Position numbers and translations under genes: made by a program
In this document: positions 1 through 6,764 of the stretch, one piece after another
Numbering within the stretch: the stretch's first letter is position 1
Layout: every line of letters starts with the position of its first letter
The notes under the pieces: generated by a model
What the model was told of the DNA's origin: nothing
Databases searched by the model: none
The model's input: only the letters and a program-made list of their open reading frames with translations
Assembly: GCA_021838585.1 (NCBI GenBank)
Contig: JAKCDE010000008.1
Location: 51,453-69,536, forward strand
Source: Nitrospirota bacterium
GTDB taxonomy: Bacteria > Nitrospirota_A > Leptospirillia > Leptospirillales > Leptospirillaceae
DNA: 18,084 bases
Direction of reading: 5' to 3'

Positions 1-30
1 AGGCTCCGTCCCGTTTTCGCTGTTTCTGGG

Positions 31-48
31 TCGACCGATTGTGGTCGA
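31..48. repeat. Short inverted repeat near window start
   Basis: TCGACC at 31-36 and GGTCGA at 43-48 form a perfect 6-bp inverted repeat around a 6-base spacer. A run of six T follows about nine bases later (57-62). It could be the weak end of an upstream transcription unit or a chance palindrome, because the T-run is not adjacent to the stem. Positions 1-217 contain no gene that I can support. Confidence 0.25.
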
Positions 49-99
49 GTCGCCCATTTTTTGGAGCTCCTTGCGGCAAGCTTGTGTCAGAACAGTTTT

Positions 100-118
100 T
101 TCGTTATTCTCTAACGAA
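100..118. promoter_or_regulatory. 7-bp inverted repeat upstream of the EAL-domain gene
   Basis: TTCGTTA (100-106) and TAACGAA (112-118) are perfect inverted copies around a 5-base spacer, preceded by a T-run. The element lies about 70-100 bases upstream of the plausible starts of the phosphodiesterase gene, so it could be an operator or a leader hairpin. No T-run follows it, so it is not a forward terminator. No regulator can be named from the sequence. Confidence 0.3.
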
Positions 119-217
119 TTGCCGGACTGCTCCACCCCCCTCAGGCTCCGCATTCTCCTTCATCCTTATTGTCTGGATGGAGGCCGAGTCTTGAGACACT
201 CTCTCGAATGGAGCCGC

Positions 218-2524
218 ATGACTGATCCAAAGAGTCTTCTCCGTGAGACCGCGGACAAAATCGGACTGATCGAGCAAGAGCTTCGAATTCTCAGAGAGTC
301 GGCCCAGATTGCGGCGGGTGTCGAGGGGCCGGCCCGATCTCCCGGCTCGGCGGCTGTCCAGACCCGCCCTCAACAGCCAGAGAAGCTGGGCCTGGATGGG
401 CGGGTGGGCGATCCCTATGGAACGGCCGCTTCCCAGGTTCTTCTCTCGGCGCGTCTTTCCATCCAGATCCTGAGCCATAATGTCGTCGACCTTTTTTACT
501 CGACGCTGATGACCCATCGGGACGCCAAAGTGGTGCTGGATCTTCTCTCCCTTCCCGAGATGGAACATCTCAAGGAAATGCAGATCCGCTATCTCTCTTC
601 CATTCTCGCCCCGGGTCTTTCGAAGACGGAGCACGAATCCATGGCCAAGGAGACCGGTCTCCGTCATGCGATGATGGGCGTTTCCCCCGCCGCGCTGGCG
701 GAGGCCATTTCCCTCTACCGTCACGCGATCGACAGGACATTCGATTCCGGCGACATTGGAGATTCCGGGACGAGATCGCTTGGAGATGTGGTGATCGAAC
801 GTCTCTCAAACGACCTTTCCTGGCAACTGGTGGCTTTTTCGACCCTCGAGCAGGACAGGGCCCATCTGACCCGGGAATTTCTTGAGATCTTTGCCGCCAG
901 GTCGAACAGGGAGGATCTTCTTCAGGAAATGCTCGACCGGATCGTCAGGATTCCCGGGATTTCTGGCGCATCGATCGCAAGCTTCCCGAACAGAGACCAG
1001 ATCCAGTGTGAAATGGTGGCGGGAACGGTCCTGAATGGCCTGGAATGCCTCCGGAACCATTTCCTGCAGCCGGTAGACAAGAAAAGTCTCGCCCGGAAAG
1101 CCTTTCTGGAAGAGCGCCCCGTCCTTCTCAACTCCACACACTCGGAGGAGCTTTCTCCGGAGGACCAGGCGGAGTCACGACTTCTGGCCATTCGATCCAT
1201 GGCCGCCTGGCCCATTCTCTCCCAGGACGGAGTCCCTGTCGCGATCCTCAATCTGTACAGCAAGTGGCCGGGATTCTTTCGCTCCGACAGCCAGCATCTC
1301 TTCTGGGACTTTTTGACCCGCTCTCTCGGGACAGCCCTCTCCTCCCTTCAGAAAATTTCTCCGTCCAGGACCTTTCGCTCCATTTCCCTGACCGAAAACC
1401 AGCGGTTTCGAGCCCTTTTGAATGACGGGGCTCTCGAAATGTGGTACCAGCCTGTCGTCCATCCCCTGACCCGAAAGATCGTCAAGTTCGAGGCTCTTGC
1501 GAGACTCCGGGACGGGGAGGAGATCCTGGTTCCGGGACGCTTTCTTCCGGCATTGGGTTCGAGCCTCCTTCTTCATCTGTTCGACCTGGGGCTCGACCAG
1601 ATTCGCAGGGACTTCGCGGACAATCCCTGTTTCGGGGGAGTCGTTCCTTCTCCCCGGGTATCGCTCAATTTTCCCGTCGAAGGATTTTCGAACAAGCGGT
1701 TCATGGACCGGCTCATCAAGGCGAGCCAGGGCCGATCTTCCGGCGACTCCTCCCTGGAGATCACCCTCGAGATCCTTGAAACGGGCTATCTCGACGAGGT
1801 GACGGCGCAAAAAAAGATCCAGCTCCTCAAAGAAGCGGGATTCCTGATCGCGATCGACGACGTCGGAACGGGAGATTCCTCCCTCAGGCGCCTGATGTCC
1901 CTTCCGATCGACGAAATCAAGATCGACCAGTCATTCGTGCGCTCACTGGAAAAAAAGCCGGAGAACCTCGGGATCATCCTCTCCCTCGTCGACCTGGCCA
2001 CCGGTCTCGGTCTCGACTATGTCCTCGAAGGAGTGGAAAATGCCCGGATTTTCGACATGCTCTCCATTGTCGGTCCCCGGGGGATGCTTCAGGGGTACGC
2101 GATAGGGCGGCCCATGCCTCATTCGGCCCTTTCTTCCTGGTGCGAATCCTGGAATGCTCCATCAGACATCATTCATCCATGGTCCCTGCAGGGTTGGTTT
2201 GCCCAACACGAAATCCGCTATCGTTACATTTCTCTTTTCCTCTCACGCGGAGCGTGGGAGGTCCTTTTGACCGAAAGCCTTGCGGACCCTGATCGCTGTC
2301 CCCTGAACGAGACCCTGACGCGTCTCAGGATTTCCGAAAGGCTGCGCGACAAGGTGGATGTCCTCCATCGGGAGTTCCACGGGCAAATCAGGCGATTGAT
2401 GGAGGAGTCGCACATGTCCACCACGGGTTTTCAGGAGGCATTTCGGGAAATTCTTGCACGATATCAGTCCATGATCGTCAGTCTTTTTCCGGAGGCTGAG
2501 ACTCCCCCGGGGGCATTGCCGTAG
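218..2524 (+). CDS. Globin-coupled, GAF and EAL-domain c-di-GMP phosphodiesterase with CZB-like C-terminus
   Basis: A 768-residue protein predicted to hydrolyse cyclic di-GMP in the cytoplasm under control of several sensors. Residues about 72-215 resemble a globin-coupled sensor, with a candidate proximal haem histidine His150 in GLRHAMMGVSP. Residues about 219-375 look like a GAF domain. The EAL domain (about 391-641) keeps the expected active-site positions: EAL at 425-427, Asn484, Glu521, Asp547-Asp548 in DDVGTG, Lys568, Glu604/Glu607 and QGY at 625-627, which suggests an active enzyme. The tail carries His664, Cys694, His717 and His721, a CZB zinc-site pattern. There is no signal peptide or transmembrane segment. 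The ATG at 218 has GGAG four bases upstream. An in-frame TTG at 191 has a better-spaced GGAGG (179-183) and is a real alternative start. An upstream in-frame start at 41 would translate the 100-118 inverted repeat and looks unlikely. Catalytic family: high confidence. Globin and CZB calls: motif-based inference. Confidence 0.87.
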   Translation: MTDPKSLLRETADKIGLIEQELRILRESAQIAAGVEGPARSPGSAAVQTRPQQPEKLGLDGRVGDPYGTAASQVLLSARLSIQILSHNVVDLFYSTLMTHRDAKVVLDLLSLPEMEHLKEMQIRYLSSILAPGLSKTEHESMAKETGLRHAMMGVSPAALAEAISLYRHAIDRTFDSGDIGDSGTRSLGDVVIERLSNDLSWQLVAFSTLEQDRAHLTREFLEIFAARSNREDLLQEMLDRIVRIPGISGASIASFPNRDQIQCEMVAGTVLNGLECLRNHFLQPVDKKSLARKAFLEERPVLLNSTHSEELSPEDQAESRLLAIRSMAAWPILSQDGVPVAILNLYSKWPGFFRSDSQHLFWDFLTRSLGTALSSLQKISPSRTFRSISLTENQRFRALLNDGALEMWYQPVVHPLTRKIVKFEALARLRDGEEILVPGRFLPALGSSLLLHLFDLGLDQIRRDFADNPCFGGVVPSPRVSLNFPVEGFSNKRFMDRLIKASQGRSSGDSSLEITLEILETGYLDEVTAQKKIQLLKEAGFLIAIDDVGTGDSSLRRLMSLPIDEIKIDQSFVRSLEKKPENLGIILSLVDLATGLGLDYVLEGVENARIFDMLSIVGPRGMLQGYAIGRPMPHSALSSWCESWNAPSDIIHPWSLQGWFAQHEIRYRYISLFLSRGAWEVLLTESLADPDRCPLNETLTRLRISERLRDKVDVLHREFHGQIRRLMEESHMSTTGFQEAFREILARYQSMIVSLFPEAETPPGALP

Positions 2525-2894
2525 TTCCTCTCGAGCTCTTTTGTCACGCGCTGCTTTAAGGAATTTTCAAAGCCTTGTCCCGTCTGTCCCATTTTCTTCC
2601 TGTTCGCTCCTTCGATTGATGGAAGATATCCTCATGAATCGCTTGAAACACAAGACTCCATGAATTGGGGCCAATCCTTTATCGTCCTGCATTTTTCCAG
2701 GATCAGGGGGAATTGTGCGATCCTGTATCTGTTTCTGAACCTCTGGACTTCCTGGGGAGAATGGCGAGACAAATCAAAGAATGGGATTATCGTTTTTTAA
2801 TGGTGTTTTGAGGATGGTGACGTGAGAGACCGATCGCTCGGTCTCAGAATGAGGTTCTTGAGAGAGTGCGCTTGGAGGATTCAAGGGAGGAAGT
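2525..2894. other. 370-base intergenic region with one hairpin
   Basis: No open frame here looks like a protein. The only clear structure is the inverted repeat at 2826-2845, listed separately. I found no convincing terminator for the upstream phosphodiesterase gene and no good sigma70 promoter pair for the gene downstream. Confidence 0.5.
2826..2845. promoter_or_regulatory. 8-bp perfect inverted repeat upstream of the TMEM175-family gene
   Basis: GAGACCGA (2826-2833) and TCGGTCTC (2838-2845) are perfect inverted copies around the tetranucleotide TCGC. The element ends about 49 bases before the start codon of the TMEM175-family gene. It could be an operator or a stable hairpin in the 5' untranslated region. 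No T-run follows, so it is not a terminator. Confidence 0.4.
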
Positions 2895-3497
2895 ATGGGG
2901 AAAGGGCGGATCGAGGCGTTCAGTGATGGAGTCATCGCGATCCTGATCACCATCATGGTTCTCGAAATGAAGGTGCCAGAAGGCGTCTCCGTCAGGGATC
3001 TGATTCCGGTCATTCCTGTCTTTCTTAGCTATGTCCTGAGCTTTCTTTATCTCGGGATCTACTGGAACAATCATCATCACATGCTTCATACCGTGGAGAA
3101 AGTGACGGGAGGAATGCTGTGGGCGAACCTGCATCTCCTGTTTTGGCTCTCGCTGATACCATTCGTCACCCACTGGATGAACGTGAATCATTTTTCCCGG
3201 GTGCCGACCGCCTTCTATGGATTTGTTCTCTTCATGTCGGCGGTGGCCTACAGCATTCTTCAAGGTCGCATCATCGCCTCTCAGGGGGCCGGGTCGATTC
3301 TGAAATTGGCGATCGGGAAAGACTGGAAGGGCAAGATGTCTCCCATTTTCTATCTTCTGGCGATCCTGTTGGCCATTGAGGAAACACGCTGGGCGGCCCT
3401 GGCGCTCTATGTGTTTGTCGCCATCATTTGGCTGATCCCCGATCGTCGGATAGAAAATGTTCTGAAGACCCTTGAAAGAAAAGAGAAAGGTGGGTAG
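2895..3497 (+). CDS. TMEM175/DUF1211-family membrane protein
   Basis: A 200-residue hydrophobic protein that opens with RIEAFSDGVIAI at residues 5-16. This is the first-helix FSD motif of the TMEM175 (DUF1211) family, whose characterised members are potassium-permeable channels. Several hydrophobic stretches fit the roughly six helices expected of one family repeat. Bacterial members usually have a single repeat of about 200 residues, and this length fits. The start is supported by GGGAGGAAGT directly upstream. The gene stands alone between two intergenic regions, so context does not indicate its role. The family assignment is firm from the motif. Ion selectivity cannot be read from the sequence. 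Confidence 0.87.
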   Translation: MGKGRIEAFSDGVIAILITIMVLEMKVPEGVSVRDLIPVIPVFLSYVLSFLYLGIYWNNHHHMLHTVEKVTGGMLWANLHLLFWLSLIPFVTHWMNVNHFSRVPTAFYGFVLFMSAVAYSILQGRIIASQGAGSILKLAIGKDWKGKMSPIFYLLAILLAIEETRWAALALYVFVAIIWLIPDRRIENVLKTLERKEKGG

Positions 3498-3707
3498 GGG
3501 GCATTCCCTTCGTGTGGACATTGACTGTTATGGATAACTCGGTCTTGCCTCCAGTTGTTAGCTCGACACGGAGAGTTTAATCAGGTCGTCAGACCGATAG
3601 CAGCTTTGGTATTAGCAGCATCCTGTCAAAAATGACTGAATATCGCTTCCAGGATAACGGGATCATTTTCTGATGAGCGGAGATATTCGCGAAGTGATAA
3701 GAGAAAA

Positions 3708-3783
3708 TGGTGGAGCTGACGGGGGTCGAACCCGTGACCTCAAGACTGCCAGTCTTGCGCGCTCCCAACTGCGCCACAGCCCC
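3708..3783 (-). tRNA. tRNA-Ala (anticodon GGC)
   Basis: A complete 76-base tRNA on the minus strand. The acceptor arm begins GGGGCTG and ends CAGCTCC, then discriminator A and an encoded CCA (plus-strand 3708-3710). The acceptor contains the G3-U70 wobble pair that specifies alanine. The anticodon stem CAAGA/TCTTG encloses the loop CTGGCAG, giving anticodon GGC, which reads GCC codons. The T arm contains GGTTCGA. It appears to be a single-gene transcript, with its own promoter at plus-strand 3820-3848. The plus-strand region 3498-3707 beyond its 3' end holds no gene that I can support. Confidence 0.97.
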
Positions 3784-3795
3784 ATCTGGTTAGGT

Positions 3796-3813
3796 TGCCG
3801 GTGAACACCGGCA
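3796..3813 (-). other. GC-rich hairpin in the tRNA-Ala leader
   Basis: TGCCGGTG (3796-3803) and CACCGGCA (3806-3813) are perfect inverted copies two bases apart, so as RNA a 7-bp stem with a tetraloop is likely. On the minus strand it sits 12 bases before the tRNA 5' end. If the predicted promoter is right, it would be the first structure in the precursor transcript. Confidence 0.45.
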
Positions 3814-3819
3814 GAACTC

Positions 3820-3848
3820 ATCCTAGCAGATACCCCCGTTCGATTCAA
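3820..3848 (-). promoter_or_regulatory. Predicted sigma70 promoter for tRNA-Ala
   Basis: On the minus strand, TTGAAT (plus 3843-3848) is followed after exactly 17 bases by TAGGAT (plus 3820-3825). Transcription would begin near 3813 and run leftward into the tRNA. The promoter is divergent from the metK promoter; their -35 boxes are 32 bases apart. Confidence 0.55.
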
Positions 3849-3880
3849 GGGATTCGCAGGAAGCGTTTCGAAAAAAAACA

Positions 3881-3909
3881 TTGACACCGATTCGAGCCCG
3901 CGCTAGTAT
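3881..3909 (+). promoter_or_regulatory. Consensus-like sigma70 promoter for metK
   Basis: TTGACA (3881-3886), a perfect -35 box, is followed after 17 bases by TAGTAT (3904-3909), a good -10 box. An A-run precedes the -35 box and could act as an UP-like element. Predicted transcription starts near 3916, just before the riboswitch, leaving about 140 bases of leader before metK. Confidence 0.78.
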
Positions 3910-3924
3910 TGGAGTCAATCTCTC

Positions 3925-3979
3925 TGGTGGAGTGATTTGAGACTATTGCAACCACCTTAAAAAAAAGTGCTAAAAGTCC
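3925..3979 (+). ncRNA. SAM-II-type (SAM-II/SAM-V superfamily) riboswitch aptamer
   Basis: The leader matches the compact H-type pseudoknot of the SAM-II class. P1 is GGTGG (3926-3930) pairing with CCACC (3952-3956). The conserved loop TGATTT (3933-3938) is followed by TATTGCAA (3944-3951), and an A-rich loop is followed by the conserved GCTAAAA (3969-3975). P2 closes by GACT (3941-3944) pairing with AGTC (3975-3978). From memory, the crystallised Sargasso Sea SAM-II RNA has the same TGATTT, TATTGCAA and GCTAAAA elements with different stem sequences, so the stems here look covariant. The class binds S-adenosylmethionine, the product of the downstream enzyme MetK, which supports the call. I cannot separate SAM-II from the related SAM-V by eye. 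Confidence 0.87.
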
Positions 3980-4002
3980 AGGAATACTCGATGTACTCGA
4001 TT

Positions 4003-4035
4003 AACCCTGTGCTGAATGGCACTGGGTTTTTTTTT
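4003..4035 (+). terminator. Intrinsic terminator in the metK leader (riboswitch expression platform)
   Basis: AACCC-T-GTGC (4003-4012) can fold onto GCAC-T-GGG (4019-4026), with one internal T-T mismatch and a 6-base loop. Nine T residues follow (4027-4035). It lies between the SAM-II aptamer and the metK ribosome-binding site, so it should act as a conditional terminator. Its 3' arm can alternatively pair with AGTGCTA (3966-3972) inside the aptamer. Confidence 0.8.
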
Positions 4036-4057
4036 GTCTTCAATCCAGGAGGATTTG

Positions 4058-5215
4058 ATGGCCAAGAGCCACTACCTGTTTACGTCCGAGTCAGTCACCG
4101 AAGGGCATCCGGACAAGATGTGCGACCAGATCTCCGACGGCGTTCTCGACGCGATTCTCTCCCAGGATCCCATGGGCCGGGTGGCCTGCGAAACCCTGAC
4201 CACCACCGGGCTCGTCCTGCTGGCTGGAGAAATCACGGCCCGCCACAATGTCCAGTTCGACGAAGTGGCTCGGGAGGTCGTCAAGGATATCGGATATACG
4301 GACTCCGAAACGGGGTTCGACTACAAGACCTGTGCTGTCATGACGACGATTCATTCCCAGTCTCCGGATATTTCGATGGGGGTCGATACCGGAGGTGCCG
4401 GGGACCAGGGCCTGATGTTCGGCATGGCCGTCGACGAGTCGGAGGAGCTCATGCCGATGCCGATCCTTCTGGCGCACCGCCTGACGCGGCAACTCTCCTA
4501 TCTCAGGAAGTCGGGGGTCCTTCCCTATCTGCGTCCGGACGGAAAGGCCCAGGTGACGCTTGAGTATGACGGAGATGTTCCGGTGGCGATCGACACGATC
4601 GTGGTGTCGACCCAGCATGCCCCCGAAATCACCCAGGAACAGATTTACAGCGATGTCATCGAAAAGGTGGTTCGGCCGGTTCTTCCGGAAAATCTCCTGG
4701 GAAGCCGTCCGGTCACATTCCACATCAACCCCACAGGGCGATTTGTGACCGGTGGACCGCATGGTGATGCCGGACTGACCGGGAGGAAGATTATCGTCGA
4801 TACTTACGGAGGTGCCGGGCGCCACGGAGGGGGAGCTTTTTCCGGTAAGGATCCCACAAAGGTCGACCGGTCGGCCTGCTATATGGCGCGTTACGTCGCG
4901 AAAAACATTGTCGGTGCCGGGCTCGCGAAACGCTGTGAAGTTCAGATCGCCTATGCGATCGGCGTTGCGGATCCCGTTTCGGTGCATGTCAATACCTACC
5001 AGACCTCGCCAGTCTCCGACCGGCTGATCGAGACGGTGGTCCGGGAGCTCTTTCCTTTGACGCCCAAGGGGATCATCGAACACTTGAAGCTTCGGCGCCC
5101 GATTTATCGCAAGACCGCCTCCTACGGCCACTTCGGTCGAACGGAAGAGGATTTTACATGGGAAAAGCTCGACATGGCCGAAAGCCTCAGACGGGAAACG
5201 GAACGCCTGGCCTGA
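4058..5215 (+). CDS. metK: S-adenosylmethionine synthetase (methionine adenosyltransferase)
   Basis: A cytoplasmic enzyme that makes S-adenosylmethionine from methionine and ATP. At 385 residues it has the usual bacterial length. Signature segments are present: GHPDK at 16-20, [10 protein letters not shown] at 113-122, a glycine-rich [13 protein letters not shown] near 232-243 and the stretch around [19 protein letters not shown] at 254-272. The start at 4058 has AGGAGGA four bases upstream. An in-frame ATG at 4016 lies inside the leader terminator and is rejected. The gene heads a closely spaced gene run, with ahcY 40 bases downstream. The SAM-II aptamer and terminator upstream predict feedback control by its own product. 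Confidence 0.98.
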   Translation: MAKSHYLFTSESVTEGHPDKMCDQISDGVLDAILSQDPMGRVACETLTTTGLVLLAGEITARHNVQFDEVAREVVKDIGYTDSETGFDYKTCAVMTTIHSQSPDISMGVDTGGAGDQGLMFGMAVDESEELMPMPILLAHRLTRQLSYLRKSGVLPYLRPDGKAQVTLEYDGDVPVAIDTIVVSTQHAPEITQEQIYSDVIEKVVRPVLPENLLGSRPVTFHINPTGRFVTGGPHGDAGLTGRKIIVDTYGGAGRHGGGAFSGKDPTKVDRSACYMARYVAKNIVGAGLAKRCEVQIAYAIGVADPVSVHVNTYQTSPVSDRLIETVVRELFPLTPKGIIEHLKLRRPIYRKTASYGHFGRTEEDFTWEKLDMAESLRRETERLA

Positions 5216-5255
5216 ACGACAAAAACCAACATTCATGAACAGACGGGAGCGTTGA

Positions 5256-6512
5256 ATGAAGTATGACATCAAGGACAAGAAGCTGGCAGCCATGGGTGCT
5301 GCCCGGATCGAATGGGCCGGGCGGGACATGCCTGTGCTGGCGGATATCGCCAAGGATTTCGCAAAGTCGAAGCCCCTCAAGGGAGTGAAGATCGCCGCCT
5401 GTCTCCATGTGACCAGCGAGACGGCCAATCTGATGAAAACCCTCAAGGCGGGCGGGGCCGATGTCATGCTCTGTGCCTCCAATCCCTTGTCGACCCAGGA
5501 CGATGTCGCCGCTTCTCTCGTCGTCAATGACGAAATCCCCGTTTTCGCCATCAAGGGCGAAGACCACGAGACCTATTACAGCCATATCCGGGCGGTTCTC
5601 GAAGCGAAGCCACAGATCACGATGGACGACGGGGCGGATCTCGTCTCCATGCTCCACTCCGATCTTAAGTCTCTGCTTCCCCACGTCATCGGGGGCACCG
5701 AGGAGACCACCACCGGCGTCATCCGACTCAAGGCCATGGCCAAAAACAAGGTTCTCGGATACCCCATTGTCGCGGTCAACGATTCGGAAACGAAGCATCT
5801 TTTCGACAACCGCTATGGGACAGGCCAGTCCACACTTGACGGCATCATGCGCGCCACGAACCGTCTTTTTGCAGGCTCGACCGTCGTTGTCTGCGGATAT
5901 GGATGGTGCGGTCGTGGAATTGCCCGGCGTGCGTCCGGAATGGGGGCCAAGGTCATAGTGACCGAGGTCGATCCGATCAAGGGCCTCGAGGCGGCCATGG
6001 ATGGGTACGGTGTGATGCCGATCCGGGAGGCGGCCAAGGCGGGAGACTTCTTCATCACCGTCACCGGGGATATCAATGTGATCGCCAAGGACTCCTTCAA
6101 GGTGATGAAGGACGGGGCCATCGTCTGCAACTCCGGCCATTTCAACGCAGAAATCGATATCCCGGCCCTCGAGAAGCTGGCCGTCCGGAAGAATCCCCTT
6201 CGGAACTTCGTCGAGGAGTATGTCATGAAGGATGGGCGCCGGATCATGCTCCTGGGGGAAGGACGTCTCATCAATCTCGCCTCCGCCGAAGGTCATCCCG
6301 CCCAGGTGATGGACATGAGCTTCGCGAATCAGGCTCTCGGAGCCGAGTTCATCGTCAAGCACGCCAAGACCCTTCCGAAGGATGTTCTGACGATCCCGAA
6401 GGAGGTCGATCGTGAGATCGCCAGCAGGAAGCTTTCGGCCCTCGGGATCGGAATCGACAACCTGACGCCGGAACAGGAGCGCTATCTTGCGTCCTGGGAG
6501 CAGGGAACCTAG
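5256..6512 (+). CDS. ahcY: S-adenosylhomocysteine hydrolase (adenosylhomocysteinase)
   Basis: A 418-residue NAD-dependent cytoplasmic enzyme that splits S-adenosylhomocysteine to homocysteine and adenosine, closing the methyl cycle that MetK opens. Visible signatures are HVTSETANL from residue 51, [11 protein letters not shown] from 73, GGTEETTTG at 146-154, [18 protein letters not shown] from 175 and the NAD-binding GYGWCGRG at 214-221. [16 protein letters not shown] lies near the C-terminus. The chain is shorter than the roughly 430-470 residue eukaryotic and proteobacterial enzymes and ends after QERYLASW, without the usual KPDHYRY-type tail. This resembles archaeal and thermophile forms. 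GGGAGC upstream supports the start. No separate SAH riboswitch is visible in the 40-base gap to metK. Confidence 0.97.
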   Translation: MKYDIKDKKLAAMGAARIEWAGRDMPVLADIAKDFAKSKPLKGVKIAACLHVTSETANLMKTLKAGGADVMLCASNPLSTQDDVAASLVVNDEIPVFAIKGEDHETYYSHIRAVLEAKPQITMDDGADLVSMLHSDLKSLLPHVIGGTEETTTGVIRLKAMAKNKVLGYPIVAVNDSETKHLFDNRYGTGQSTLDGIMRATNRLFAGSTVVVCGYGWCGRGIARRASGMGAKVIVTEVDPIKGLEAAMDGYGVMPIREAAKAGDFFITVTGDINVIAKDSFKVMKDGAIVCNSGHFNAEIDIPALEKLAVRKNPLRNFVEEYVMKDGRRIMLLGEGRLINLASAEGHPAQVMDMSFANQALGAEFIVKHAKTLPKDVLTIPKEVDREIASRKLSALGIGIDNLTPEQERYLASWEQGT

Positions 6513-6520
6513 GAGCATTC

Positions 6521-6727
6521 ATGGATATCAGAGTCAACGGAAAAACCGAAACGGTGGGTCTTGGGAGTACGGTCACCTCGGTGCTCAAGGCAAAGGAACT
6601 TGATCCCGCCCTCGTGTCGGTTGAACATAATGGCAAAATTCTGGAAAAGTCTGATCTCGACGGGACTGTCCTGTCTGAGGGGGACGAACTGGAGATTCTC
6701 TTTTTCATGGGAGGTGGCGCGGCCTGA
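6521..6727 (+). CDS. ThiS-like sulfur carrier protein with Ala-Ala after GGG
   Basis: A 68-residue ubiquitin-like sulfur carrier. The N-terminal MDIRVNGK, the central VEHNGKIL and the C-terminal GDELEILFFMGGG are typical of the ThiS fold. Such carriers are adenylated at the terminal Gly-Gly by an E1-like enzyme and converted to a thiocarboxylate that donates sulfur to thiamine, cysteine or other products. Here two alanines follow GGG, so the reactive glycine is not terminal unless the tail is removed. The start lies eight bases after the ahcY stop with TAGGAG upstream. The neighbouring cysteine synthase and MoeB suggest a CysO-like role rather than thiamine synthesis, since no thi genes lie nearby. 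That role is inference. Confidence 0.88.
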   Translation: MDIRVNGKTETVGLGSTVTSVLKAKELDPALVSVEHNGKILEKSDLDGTVLSEGDELEILFFMGGGAA

Positions 6728-6764
6728 TTACGGCGGCGTCACTTCCCCAGTAAGGAAAGCCATC

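Noticed and set aside
41..217. In-frame N-terminal extension of the EAL-domain protein from position 41
   Set aside because: The extra residues look random, the segment contains the 100-118 inverted repeat, and better start sites exist at 191 (TTG with GGAGG) and 218 (ATG).
3550..3783. tRNA-Ala as an integration site for a mobile element
   Set aside because: I see no integrase gene and no second copy of the tRNA 3' end in the window.
3967..4563. Open frame of 198 codons starting in the metK leader
   Set aside because: It starts in the riboswitch aptamer, runs through the terminator and then overlaps metK in another frame; the translation resembles no family.
5216..5255. Possible SAH riboswitch in front of ahcY
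   Set aside because: The gap is only 40 bases and contains just a ribosome-binding site, too short for a known SAH aptamer.
4091..6518. Long minus-strand open frames opposite metK and ahcY (487 and 443 codons)
   Set aside because: They lie opposite genes with unmistakable conserved motifs and reflect high GC codon use; no family motifs are visible in them.
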